DNA from: Psychromarinibacter halotolerans
GTDB lineage: Bacteria > Pseudomonadota > Alphaproteobacteria > Rhodobacterales > Rhodobacteraceae
Direction of reading: 5' to 3'
Length of the DNA: 64,000 bases
NCBI RefSeq assembly: GCF_029168315.1
Contig: NZ_JARGYD010000004.1
Coordinates: 124,001 to 188,000, forward strand
In this document: positions 52,975-61,671 of the stretch, piece after piece
How positions within the stretch are numbered: the stretch's first letter is position 1
Layout of the letters: each line of letters starts with the position of its first letter
Position numbers and translations under genes: made by a program
The notes under the pieces: generated by a model
Told to the model about the DNA's origin: nothing
The model's database searches: none
What the model saw: only the letters and a program-made list of their open reading frames with translations

Positions 52975-53484
52975 ATGAGAATTGCACAAGCAACTACAGG
53001 AGCTGAACTGGACGCGGTGCGGACGCTTATGGCCGGGTTCGTCGAATGGCACTACGACAGACACTCGGAGTATCGTGACCTGATCGATCGTTATTTCGAC
53101 ATGAGGACATTTCAGGCCGAACTGGCGGGACTGCCTGGCGTCTATGCTCCACCGCGCGGCCGGTTGCTGCTGGCCTGCGACGCGGATGTCCCCGCGGGCT
53201 GCGTCGCCTTGCGCGATATCGGCGGCGGCTCCTGCGAGATGAAGCGGATGTTTGTCCACCCTGATTACCACGGGAAAGGATTGGGCAGGGCGCTGGCCGA
53301 AGCCATCATCGCGGAGGCCACAACGGCCGGCTATAATCGCATGTTGCTGGACACCGGGCCCAAGCAACGCGAAGCTCAGGGTCTCTACCGCCAATTGGGC
53401 TTTGTCGAGGCGGACCCCTATTATGACCTCGAAGACGAGATGCGGAACTGGCTGGTCTTCATGGAGTTGAACCTGCCAAACTGA
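52975..53484 (+). CDS. GNAT family N-acetyltransferase
   Basis: A 169-residue acetyltransferase. The acetyl-CoA loop is in MKRMFVHPDYHGKGLGRALA (Gln/Arg-x-x-Gly-x-Gly/Ala type) and the last strand MLLDTGPKQREAQGLYRQLG is conserved. Substrate unknown. ATG 52975 follows CCGGAGAC. The LuxR-type regulator starts 18 bases after it, so the two share a transcript. Confidence 0.88.
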   Translation: MRIAQATTGAELDAVRTLMAGFVEWHYDRHSEYRDLIDRYFDMRTFQAELAGLPGVYAPPRGRLLLACDADVPAGCVALRDIGGGSCEMKRMFVHPDYHGKGLGRALAEAIIAEATTAGYNRMLLDTGPKQREAQGLYRQLGFVEADPYYDLEDEMRNWLVFMELNLPN

Positions 53485-53502
53485 CAAGCAGGGAGCGGGG
53501 CG

Positions 53503-56100
53503 TTGGAACTGCTCGAACGCGGAGCCATCCTTAAGTCGTTGACCCGGACAATGGAACGGGCCGCCGCGCATGAGGGTAAGCTGGTCTGCCTTTTAGGGGA
53601 AGCAGGGTCGGGCAAGACCGCTCTGGTGCGCCACCTTGCGGCGCAGGCGGATCTGCGGGTTCTGTGGGGCGCGTGCGAGGACTTCGCAACGCCTGAGACG
53701 CTCGGCCCGCTGGCCGACTGGCAACGCCAAGAGACGCGCGGTGAGTTTTCTCCACCCGGGCCCGACGTTCCGCGCAGCCGTTTTTTCTCGGACATGTTCG
53801 CGTCGCTGTCAGAGACGCCGACGCTCGCGATCATCGAGGATCTGCACTGGGCCGACGACGCGACGTTGGACTTCGTCCGCTTCGTCGGCCGACGGCAGGC
53901 TGGCGCGCCTCTGATGTTACTCGTCACGGCTCGCGACGACGACCGGGAGGCCCGTACGCGGCTGCGCAATGCTCTGAGCACTGTTCCGCGCGACCAGCTG
54001 ATCTATGTCGATGTCCCGTCGTTCAGCCTCGGCGCCGTCGAGCATCTGGCCGTAGATTCCGGTCGAAACGCAAAAGACATATTCAGGCTGACGGGGGGCA
54101 ACCCTTTTTTCGTCACCGAGCTTCTGCGCATGCAGGAGACCTTGCCACACACGGTCCGCGACACCGTGCTCGCCCGGTTCGACGTGATGCCCGCAGCGAC
54201 GCAGGATGCAATGCAGATGGCCGCAATTTTTCCTGGCCGGGTTGAAGCGGATGTTCTGGACCTTCTGGCGCCCGGCTCCAGCGAACGGCTGGAAATCGCG
54301 GCGGATGTCGGGTTGATCGAAAGCGATGCGACGACCTATGCTTTCCGTCATGAGCTAGGAAGGCGCAGCATCGAGATGGAGCTTTCGCCGGCGCGCCGCC
54401 GTGCCTTGAACGCGGCAGCTCTGTCGGTCCTACGCGATCGACCGGGGGTCTCGACGGCACGGCTGGTCCACCACGCCGACGCGGCGGGTGAACGTGCAGC
54501 CGTCGCAGAGATGGCGCCGCAAGCCGCCCGCGAGGCGGCGGCGATCGGCGCCCATCGCGAAGCCGCGCGCCATCTGCAAACCGCGCTTGCCGCAAGCCCG
54601 CCCGCGATGACCGCGGACCGTGCGCGACTTTGCGAGGCGCTGGCTTTCGAACTCCACCTTCTGGGCCGCATGCCCGATGCGATTGCCGCCGAGACCGAGG
54701 CACTGGAGATCCGGCGCAGTCTGGAGGATCGGATTGGCGAGGGGGACGCGCAGCGCTGGCTTTCCCGGATGCATTCGCTTGCAGGCGACCGTGTGGCAGC
54801 CGATCGCCACGCCGCCGAAGCCTACCGAGTGCTGGCCGCGCAACCGCCGGGTGCCGAACTGGCAATGGCCTGCTCCAACCTCGGCCAGTTGGCGATGTTG
54901 GCTGGAGACCTGCGCGAGACGCTGAAGTGGAGCGACCGCGCGATACCACTTGCCGAGAAGCTAGGCCGCGTCGACATCTTGGTGCACGCGTTGAACAACT
55001 CCGGAAGCGCGCTGATCCATGCCCAACCGCAGGCGTCGCGCGACGCCTTGGATCGTGCTTTGGGACTGTCGGTTGACCACGACCTGCCGGAACATGCCGC
55101 GCGTGCCTATACCAATGCTGGGTATATGGCGCTGGCTGCCTATGACCATCCACGCGCGCGAAGGATGCTGATCGAAGGGATTGCCTATTGCGAGTCACGG
55201 GACCTAGACAGCTGGGTCTGGTACATGACCGGAACGCGGGCAATGTTGCTCGTGCGGGACGGTGCCTGGACCGAGGCGGCGGAGGAGGCGCTCGGGATCC
55301 TGACGACTGCGCAAGCCTCCCCCATGTTGAAGTTTCCGGCCACGGCCGCGCTCGCCCAAGTCCGTCTTCGGCGCGGAGACCCCGAAGCAGGCTCCCTCAT
55401 TCGAAGCCTGGCGGACTACCTGATGACCGGCAATGAGCCACCGCGATTCCTCGTCCATGCCCTGCTCATGGCGGAAGAGACCTGGCTCAAGGGTGAGGCC
55501 GATACCAACGCGGCCCGGCGCATTTCCGAAGCGTCTGCGCTTGCCGAGCAATGTGGCGACCGCTGGTCCTGCGGCGCCCTGTGGCTGCTAGGCCGGAAAC
55601 TCGGCCTCGAGATGAAGACACCCGCCGAACTGGAAGCCCCGCATCGGCATCTCGCCCGCGGCGACTGGCGCGCGGCAGCGGCGGCATGGGCCAAGTTGGG
55701 CTGTCCCTTCGAACGCGCACTTGCCCTTGTTAATGGCGATGCGAAGGCCCAGCGGATGGGACTGGACCTTCTCGACGGCCTCGGGGCGGCGGCGAGCGCG
55801 GCACGGGTCCGCCTCGACCTGCGTCAGCGCGGTGTTCAGTCGGTGCCGCGGGGACCGCGCGCCTCGACGCGTGAGAATGCCGCCGGTCTGACAAACCGTC
55901 AGAGCAAGGTGCTCGAACTGCTTTCGCGGGGGCTGACAAACGGCGAGATCGCCGAGCGGCTGTTCATCTCGCCAAGAACCGTGGACCACCATGTTTCGGC
56001 AATACTCGAGAAGCTCGGCGCCCGGTCCCGTATGGAGGCTGTTGGGAAAGCAAGAGAGATGATGGTGCTGCCACCTGTCGAAGGGAACGAAGGTGGATAA
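53503..56100 (+). CDS. large ATP-binding LuxR-type regulator
   Basis: An 865-residue regulator of the LAL/MalT-like group. The N-terminal AAA-type domain has Walker A LLGEAGSGKTALV near residue 29 and Walker B LAIIEDLHWADD near 108. A long helical TPR-like part (about 350-750) follows, and the C-terminal LuxR helix-turn-helix reads LTNRQSKVLELLSRGLTNGE, then IAERLFISPRTVDHHVSAIL. Such proteins sense a ligand through the TPR part and activate transcription. TTG start at 53503 behind AGGGAGCGGGG. Confidence 0.9.
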   Translation: MELLERGAILKSLTRTMERAAAHEGKLVCLLGEAGSGKTALVRHLAAQADLRVLWGACEDFATPETLGPLADWQRQETRGEFSPPGPDVPRSRFFSDMFASLSETPTLAIIEDLHWADDATLDFVRFVGRRQAGAPLMLLVTARDDDREARTRLRNALSTVPRDQLIYVDVPSFSLGAVEHLAVDSGRNAKDIFRLTGGNPFFVTELLRMQETLPHTVRDTVLARFDVMPAATQDAMQMAAIFPGRVEADVLDLLAPGSSERLEIAADVGLIESDATTYAFRHELGRRSIEMELSPARRRALNAAALSVLRDRPGVSTARLVHHADAAGERAAVAEMAPQAAREAAAIGAHREAARHLQTALAASPPAMTADRARLCEALAFELHLLGRMPDAIAAETEALEIRRSLEDRIGEGDAQRWLSRMHSLAGDRVAADRHAAEAYRVLAAQPPGAELAMACSNLGQLAMLAGDLRETLKWSDRAIPLAEKLGRVDILVHALNNSGSALIHAQPQASRDALDRALGLSVDHDLPEHAARAYTNAGYMALAAYDHPRARRMLIEGIAYCESRDLDSWVWYMTGTRAMLLVRDGAWTEAAEEALGILTTAQASPMLKFPATAALAQVRLRRGDPEAGSLIRSLADYLMTGNEPPRFLVHALLMAEETWLKGEADTNAARRISEASALAEQCGDRWSCGALWLLGRKLGLEMKTPAELEAPHRHLARGDWRAAAAAWAKLGCPFERALALVNGDAKAQRMGLDLLDGLGAAASAARVRLDLRQRGVQSVPRGPRASTRENAAGLTNRQSKVLELLSRGLTNGEIAERLFISPRTVDHHVSAILEKLGARSRMEAVGKAREMMVLPPVEGNEGG

Positions 56101-57257
56101 CCCAAGGCGGCTATTCCCCGCCAGCTCAAAGCAACCAACCTCAGGCAACCTGCATGGGCTCATGGTCGGCTACGCCATTCGCCCGAATGTCCGGTCGGAA
56201 ATAGCCGGTTGCTCGGAGTGCAATGGCAACCAAGGATCGGAGTCCGCCCCAAATGTTGGTCAACCAATGTCCGGTAGGGCAAACCGAGACGAAGGTCCGC
56301 TTCCGCGGTGCGCCAAGGGTGAGTTCGCGTCTGCAGCGAACTTCCCCTTTCCGCCCTTCGGGTCGAACGCGGCAGCGCAGAGGAACAAATATTTCCGCCT
56401 TTCGCCAATGGTTCGATGTCAGTCGCGTGAGCCCGAGTGTCACCCAGATCGAAGTGTTCAGGTCGCACTCAAGAAGACGGCATGAATTTCAGTGGCTTAC
56501 AGAGAATTCACCAAATCGGCCTAGTCATGAGGTCTAGAGAAAACGGGCCGGAGAGACTGCTGCAGGGTCTTCTTGCGCTAAGGTCGGTGCTCAGGCCACC
56601 CAGCATAACCCTCGAAAGCAACGGAAAAATCCGGCCGTAGCCGGATCGGGAGAACACTTTCGCCAAGTCAAGTGGCGGAGACGAAGGGAGCATCAGTTCC
56701 GAAGTAACCACCCGTTTTTAAGGTGAACATTTTTCACACACACCTCACCTACCACAATTTACACCACGGCAAGGTCGGTCAAAGATATCGGCGGTGTAAC
56801 AGTTTTAACCGCGCTTCCCCCGAATGCGGGATGGCGCCTAGCTTCAAGAAGGGCCCACAGCGGCCGTTTGCTTCGTTTCAGAGTGCTGCGGCGCAGCTTC
56901 ACCAAAGCGGCCATTCGTCCACCGTGCAATTTTCTTGGAGAGTAAAAGTCAGCACTGTGGAGGAAGCGATCGTTTATGCCGGAGGCGCAAATGACCACTA
57001 CCAGGCCTAACCTGCCGGTCGGCCTTGCTGCCGCATGGCTTCAGGCGCAGTGCTGAAGGGGGGCGTTCATTCGCTGCGCCGGACCCGAGCGTCCGCTGTG
57101 TAGGCCACAGCCGAAATTGGCGGTGGAACCTTCGACAAAGTGCTTCCTGAGGAAAAGCGTATCTGGCGAGCGCTACAGAACACGCGAACACTTCTCGCGC
57201 CGTTACTGGCCAACGCTCGTCAAGCATGAGTTGTTCATGCCATGCGTCAGGACCGTC
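56101..57257. other. 1.1-kb segment without a gene
   Basis: Only short frames without ribosome binding sites are present. It holds a minus-strand terminator-like hairpin (56624-56646) and one copy of GCTGCGGCGCAGCTTC (56885-56900) that recurs at 58418. The segment looks like decayed accessory DNA and might hide a small RNA. Confidence 0.55.
56624..56646 (-). terminator. orphan minus-strand terminator
   Basis: On the minus strand ATCCGGC, loop TACG, GCCGGAT is followed by TTTT (56629-56646 then 56628-56625). The nearest minus-strand gene ends about 600 bases upstream, so it ends either a long 3' leader of that gene or an unannotated transcript. Confidence 0.55.
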
Positions 57258-58148
57258 TTACCGCGCAGCGTCGCGCAGAATCGCGATGATCCCGATCCTC
57301 TCCTCTCTGGTCATATCCGGTGTACGGAGCATTTCGGTTCCGGGAACCACACCGGTTGGGTCGGAAAGAAACTCGTTGAGAGCTTCGGCGGTCCACGAGC
57401 CGCTCAAAGCAGCCATTGCATCGGAGTAGGCATAGCCTTCCTGGCCCGCACGCGGTGCATCAAAGACCCCTATCAATGTGGGACCCACGTGGATACCGGT
57501 TGCGGCCTTGCCTTCGGCGACCTCATGGCACGTGTTGCATCCATTCAGAGCCCTTGACCCCGCTTCAATGTTGGCATTTTCGAGTTCGCCCGGAGCGATT
57601 GGGTTCGGCAGATCTGGTTTGGCGCCGAAGCCACGCAACAGCTCCACCACGTTCTGATGACCGGAAGCGGCAGCATCATGTATCGCAGGCTGCCCCTTGT
57701 CGTTTCGGAAATTCACGTCTGCTCCGCCGGCGATCAAGATTCTGACGACTTCCGTCGCGCCTCGGTCGGCGGCCTCGTGAAGCGGGGATTGATCGAAATC
57801 GCCGGCGGGCAGGTTCGGATCTCCACCGTGCTCCAGAATGAGCGCGACGACTGCGGTGTCATTGGCGCGCGCCGCCGTATGGAGCGGGCTTCCAAAGGTG
57901 AAGCTTGTGTTTGGATCTGCCCCGTGTTCCAACAGCAGCCGCACCACTTCCGCATGACCCCTCTGCGCGGCGAAGAACAACGGGCGGCCAAGGCTTGCAG
58001 GACCATCCCGTCCGGCCTCTAGGGCGTTCAGGACAGCATCGCGGTCGCCCTCCTTTGCTGCTGCAATCAAGTCAGGATTGGCAAAGGCCGAACTCCCGAA
58101 AACGCTTAGTCCAAGCAGAATGCTAGCGATTGAAAATCTGGAAATCAT
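57258..58148 (-). CDS. secreted ankyrin-repeat / cytochrome c fusion protein
   Basis: A 296-residue periplasmic protein. Signal peptide ISRFSIASILLGLSVFGSSA cut after FA, then about five ankyrin repeats (PLFFAAQRGHAEVVRLLLEH, SPLHEAADRGATEVVRILIA, PAIHDAAASGHQNVVELLRG). The C-terminal 100 residues are a class I c-type cytochrome with haem site CNTCH near residue 210 and a distal Met (TEMLRTP). ATG 58148 is chosen for its GGGGGAGAC ribosome binding site. It may be a redox protein docked on a partner by the ankyrin part. Confidence 0.88.
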   Translation of the reverse strand: MISRFSIASILLGLSVFGSSAFANPDLIAAAKEGDRDAVLNALEAGRDGPASLGRPLFFAAQRGHAEVVRLLLEHGADPNTSFTFGSPLHTAARANDTAVVALILEHGGDPNLPAGDFDQSPLHEAADRGATEVVRILIAGGADVNFRNDKGQPAIHDAAASGHQNVVELLRGFGAKPDLPNPIAPGELENANIEAGSRALNGCNTCHEVAEGKAATGIHVGPTLIGVFDAPRAGQEGYAYSDAMAALSGSWTAEALNEFLSDPTGVVPGTEMLRTPDMTREERIGIIAILRDAAR

Positions 58149-58496
58149 CGTCTCCCCCATCGCAAGATGGCGCGAGGGTACCATGACCCAACGTCAATTC
58201 AAAATTTCTGGTCGCTTGGCGCAAGGCTTCCTTGGGCCGAAGTCGGTCCTTTCTGGTTTCCATGCCGTGGTCATCAAATCCGACATTCGATTGGCATGCA
58301 GCATTCAACATTGTTGGCTCAAAGAGCTCATAGGGCGCTATGGCAGACTGTTTGGCAGGCGTGGCAGAGAAGCATGACGCTTCCGGCCTAAAGCCGTCAT
58401 TCACCGGGTGGGCCATCGCTGCGGCGCAGCTTCCCCAAACCTGCTATGGGTAGCATCACGCAGCATGGTCTGGCAGGGCAACGTCAGCAGTTCGGA
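58149..58496. other. 348-base gap, nothing recognised
   Basis: No gene or clear control element is seen apart from the second copy of the 16-mer GCTGCGGCGCAGCTTC at 58418-58433, which contains the palindrome GCTGCG-G-CGCAGC. Confidence 0.5.
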
Positions 58497-59693
58497 CTAA
58501 GCGGACCTTAGGAAATTGACCGAAACGCGCATAATCGTTTCCCATGCGTCTGTTCCTGGAAGCGGCACGTGATTTCTACCGTCGACGATCTTCAATTGTG
58601 CTTCTGGCAACAGCGATGCCATCAAGCGGGATTGGCTCAATGGATTGACGGAGTCTTCGGTTGTGTGAACGACCAGAACCGGCACTCGTACTTGTTCGAG
58701 AATGTCAGACACGTCGAAGCTGTCTATTGAGCGCCTCAGTGCGATCGCAGTCTCGGGCGAAGCGGATGCCAGTTGCATTTTGCACATGTCATCCATCTGC
58801 GCCGCCGTCGCGTCGGGCATGAAGAGTGTCGCATATGCCTTGCCGAAGGCTCCGCCGGGCTTGCCCCAGCCCTCGGAAATCAAATCGAGAAGGGTATCCG
58901 CCTGAACCGTGTTGGCTTCCTGCTGACGGACAGCGCGCCCTTGAACGAAACCACCATACAAAACCATGCGGTTGACTCGTTTAGGATGGGCCGCCGCGAA
59001 TGCCAATGACACCGGCACTCCTTGTGATGTTGCCCAGATGCTGAATTTGTCGAGTTCAGCGTCGTCTGCAACGGCAAGCATGTCTTCCACTAGCCGTTCG
59101 AGCGAGAAATCCGTCATGGGACCTCCGGAGAGGCCAGTACCCCTCTGATCGTACCGCGTCAGCGCGAAGTGTGCGCCGAGGCGGTCAAGCGTCGGTCGCC
59201 TGACTTCACTCTCCCAGTCCATGTTCAGATGTGTCAGGAACTGCCCAGCCCGCATCAATGGTGGACCCTCGCTGCTCGTGGCGTGGGCAATGATTGTGCC
59301 ATCCGCGGATCGAGCGACTTTTACGATCTGGCGCTCCAAGTTTACGATATTTGGGATTGTCCGTGTGTCGCCAGAGACTTGGGCAGAGAGCCGATAACCT
59401 CGCTTGCTCAGTGTTTCGAGCATGCGGTTGGCACGATCATTGTCGCCAATGGCCCTTCTGACCGCATTGATCCTGGTGGAAATCGTAGAGTCAGAGATAG
59501 CCCTTCCGTCCCACACAGCTTCGACGAGGTCGTCGCGTGAAATCACCTTTCCTGGATTCCTCAGGAAGTAGGCCAACACATCGAAGACCTGCGGTTCAAG
59601 TCGGACAGACTTACCTGCCTTCCAAAACATGTGCCGACCAGTATCGACAGCGCAGTCTCCGAACGTGATCTTCATGGTCGCAGCATGACCCAT
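58497..59693 (-). CDS. winged-helix regulator fused to an alpha/beta hydrolase
   Basis: About 398 residues. Residues 8-105 are an OmpR-type winged helix (RLEPQVFDVLAYFLRNPGKV, ISRDDLVEAVWDGRAISDST, TLSKRGYRL) without a receiver domain. Residues 120-398 are an alpha/beta hydrolase: oxyanion region DQRGTGLS, nucleophile Ser in WATSQGVPV (the usual first Gly is Ala), an acid in HTTEDSVNP and His in GRNHVPLPG, so the triad is intact. It may sense a small ester or lactone and control transcription. A start at 59675 (MKITFGDCAV) is equally possible. Confidence 0.88.
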   Translation of the reverse strand: MGHAATMKITFGDCAVDTGRHMFWKAGKSVRLEPQVFDVLAYFLRNPGKVISRDDLVEAVWDGRAISDSTISTRINAVRRAIGDNDRANRMLETLSKRGYRLSAQVSGDTRTIPNIVNLERQIVKVARSADGTIIAHATSSEGPPLMRAGQFLTHLNMDWESEVRRPTLDRLGAHFALTRYDQRGTGLSGGPMTDFSLERLVEDMLAVADDAELDKFSIWATSQGVPVSLAFAAAHPKRVNRMVLYGGFVQGRAVRQQEANTVQADTLLDLISEGWGKPGGAFGKAYATLFMPDATAAQMDDMCKMQLASASPETAIALRRSIDSFDVSDILEQVRVPVLVVHTTEDSVNPLSQSRLMASLLPEAQLKIVDGRNHVPLPGTDAWETIMRVSVNFLRSA

Positions 59694-59720
59694 GGCGGGC
59701 CATCCGAGAAAGGCAAAAAA

Positions 59721-59755
59721 TTCTTAAGAAATTCTGGCTGCAATCTTCAAGAAAT
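59721..59755. promoter_or_regulatory. pair of similar repeats in the divergent promoter region
   Basis: TTCTTAAGAAAT (59721-59732) and TCTTCAAGAAAT (59744-59755) lie 23 bases apart; the first contains the palindrome TTCTTAAGAA. They sit just upstream of the winged-helix/hydrolase gene and a small divergent ORF, the expected place for an autoregulatory operator. Confidence 0.4.
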
Positions 59756-59803
59756 GGCCCACCAGAGACAGCACGATGTCCCTGCCTTTGAAGGAGTGAG
59801 CAG

Positions 59804-60001
59804 ATGTCGACTATAAATTCCCAACAGCCAAACCTACGCCAAATCGAGATGGATTGCGCGTTCGGTCGTCGCCAGCAATCCGATTTCATCATCAACGCCG
59901 TTCTTTCAGCATTCGGGCGACTTCGCCGCCATCTAGCCAAAGGTCAAGACAAGGGGAGGCAAGATCTGGACGCGAGAGCTATTTCGCCGCACCAGCACTA
60001 A
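59804..60001 (+). CDS. putative 65-aa basic protein
   Basis: ATG 59804 is preceded by AAGGAG at good spacing. The peptide has a hydrophobic turn and a basic helix (IINAVLSAFGRLRRHLAKGQ), loosely like the small DUF1127-type proteins of this group, but no family is recognised. It is divergent from the winged-helix/hydrolase gene with the repeat pair between them. Coding status is uncertain. Confidence 0.4.
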   Translation: MSTINSQQPNLRQIEMDCAFGRRQQSDFIINAVLSAFGRLRRHLAKGQDKGRQDLDARAISPHQH

Positions 60002-60009
60002 TGTCTTGA
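59944..60009. repeat. 8-base inverted repeat near the possible distal border
   Basis: TCAAGACA (59944-59951) and TGTCTTGA (60002-60009) enclose 50 bases close to the point where typical chromosomal genes resume. It may be the trace of a mobile element; no target-site duplication is visible. Confidence 0.35.
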
Positions 60010-60246
60010 GAGGGCTCGAATCGGTCATGCGGTGCTGCAGTGCGCCGCGGGCCCAGGCTGGTGGGGCCAACGGCACTCTCGGCCCTCTCCGGACGTTCGT
60101 GCCAGGCGCAGCGGATGACCGGTCCCAGCCCGAAGCTGCCATGGTCGCTCATCTCGGCCTTCCGCGCGTCACACTGAAGACGCAGATCAGGTATGGCGAC
60201 GTGCGGGATCGTGTGGCTTCGGCGCGACCTTGGGCCGTGCGGTGAC

Positions 60247-61671
60247 CTACCAGAACTGCTCGGGCGCAAGGGGCTTTCCGGTGCGGTTGAGGATGTCTCG
60301 CTGGCGCAGCCTTGCGTATCCGGAACCGACGAGCGCTTTGCAATCCTGCAGCGCGTCCTCGAGCCATGCGCTGCTTTCACGCGTCAGCACGCGGCGGGCG
60401 AGATCGGGTTTGCCGGCCTCCAGCAACACGCGCGCCGTTTCCAGCACGGTGGGCAGGTCACCGGCCAACTGGGCCTCCATCAGCCGCCAGTGGTCCCAGA
60501 CCTCCCGCAGCAGTGCCTCGTCCTGAAAGGCAAGGTGCATCAGGCGCTTGAACTCGTAGACCGCGCTTTCCGAGACCTCGATCCCCTGGGCAACGTGGCT
60601 GACGGTGTCGGGGTCTGCGGCCTCCTTGCGGCGATCCAGGAAACGATGGGCTTCGCCGGTGGTCAGGTAGCGGTGCTGGGCGAAGGCGTCGGGCACCTCC
60701 GTCTGGCCCAGGAAGACCGGCACCAGAGGCGCGGTCACGGGGCCGACGGGCGCGTGCCACATCATCCGCAAGTCGGAATGCTCGGGATGCACCAGTGGCA
60801 CGACCTGGCCGTAGCCCGCGGTATCGCCGGTCAGTTTCTCGGTCTGGATGGCCCAGCACACATCCTCGAAAGTGATCGGCGCTTTGGCGGCGCGGGTGCG
60901 CATTTCTTCCTCGACCCAGGCCATGCCTTTCCACGGTCCCTTGCCGTCGCCGTAGATGGCATTCACGTCGAAGGGCGCGCCGGAGGCGGGGTCATACCAG
61001 CCAAGGTCCACCGCCGTCTGGATGAAGTGATCGGGATAGAGGAAGGTCTCATTCGGCTCGGTCGGCACCACGCCGATGTAGCCCGGACGCGAGGCGCGGA
61101 TCGACTCCGCCCCGAGCCGTTCGGCCACCCACAGCCCCTTGCCGCCCGAGAACTGGATGACCACCCAGGCCTCATCCGGATCGGCGATGATATGCGAGTT
61201 GCCGCCGTAGCAGGAATAGCCGTGTTCCGCGATCAGCTGCGCCATGATGTCGACGCCTTCGCGCGCGGTGCGGGCGCGTTCGACCACGATGCGCGCAAGA
61301 TCGGAGTAGTTCGGGCCGGTCTGATCCTTGGGCGTCATGTCGATCAGCGCCTGGCAGGAGGTCGACCAGATGTCGCGCACCGCCACGCCGTGTTCGTTCA
61401 GGCCGCCGTTGGTGATCGGCGCGGGCACACCAAGGTAGTAGCTGTAGCTGACCCGCATGTGCCGCGCGGTCTGCGCCGCCTGCGGGATCTGCGTGCGGTG
61501 GCCGGGCATGTCGCTGTCGGGGCCGACGCCCACGGTGATGGTCGCGTCCGGGGCGTGCTCGGCGCGGTCGATGATCTCGAGCCAGTGGCTGGAAGGTTCG
61601 TCGCCGTAGCCGGCAAGCCATGCGTGCCCGTCAGCGGTCAGGTTGCGGCCGATATAGATGCCGTAGCTCAT
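60247..61671 (-). CDS. C69-type dipeptidase with Ser in place of the nucleophile Cys
   Basis: A 474-residue protein of the C69 (Ntn hydrolase) dipeptidase type. The family start is normally Met-Cys-Thr-Thr-x-x-x-Gly-(5-6)-Asp-Gly; here it reads MSYGIYIGRNLTADG, which puts Ser2 at the nucleophile place. NEHGVAVRDIWS and YGGNSHIIADPDEAWVVIQF are conserved. If Met1 is removed, as is usual before Ser, the N-terminal Ser could still act. The start overlaps the ATPase stop (ATGA), supporting it. It would cleave peptides brought in by the adjoining transporter. Confidence 0.85.
   Translation of the reverse strand: MSYGIYIGRNLTADGHAWLAGYGDEPSSHWLEIIDRAEHAPDATITVGVGPDSDMPGHRTQIPQAAQTARHMRVSYSYYLGVPAPITNGGLNEHGVAVRDIWSTSCQALIDMTPKDQTGPNYSDLARIVVERARTAREGVDIMAQLIAEHGYSCYGGNSHIIADPDEAWVVIQFSGGKGLWVAERLGAESIRASRPGYIGVVPTEPNETFLYPDHFIQTAVDLGWYDPASGAPFDVNAIYGDGKGPWKGMAWVEEEMRTRAAKAPITFEDVCWAIQTEKLTGDTAGYGQVVPLVHPEHSDLRMMWHAPVGPVTAPLVPVFLGQTEVPDAFAQHRYLTTGEAHRFLDRRKEAADPDTVSHVAQGIEVSESAVYEFKRLMHLAFQDEALLREVWDHWRLMEAQLAGDLPTVLETARVLLEAGKPDLARRVLTRESSAWLEDALQDCKALVGSGYARLRQRDILNRTGKPLAPEQFW

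Noticed and set aside
56093..56640. Short frames of 67-130 codons in the 1.1-kb gap
   Set aside because: They lack ribosome binding sites and overlap one another in several frames with no domain-like pattern.
59933..60142. Minus-strand peptide ending like SSRVQILPP, a common shadow of tRNA T arms
   Set aside because: No acceptor or anticodon stem can be drawn around it, so there is no tRNA or tRNA fragment here.
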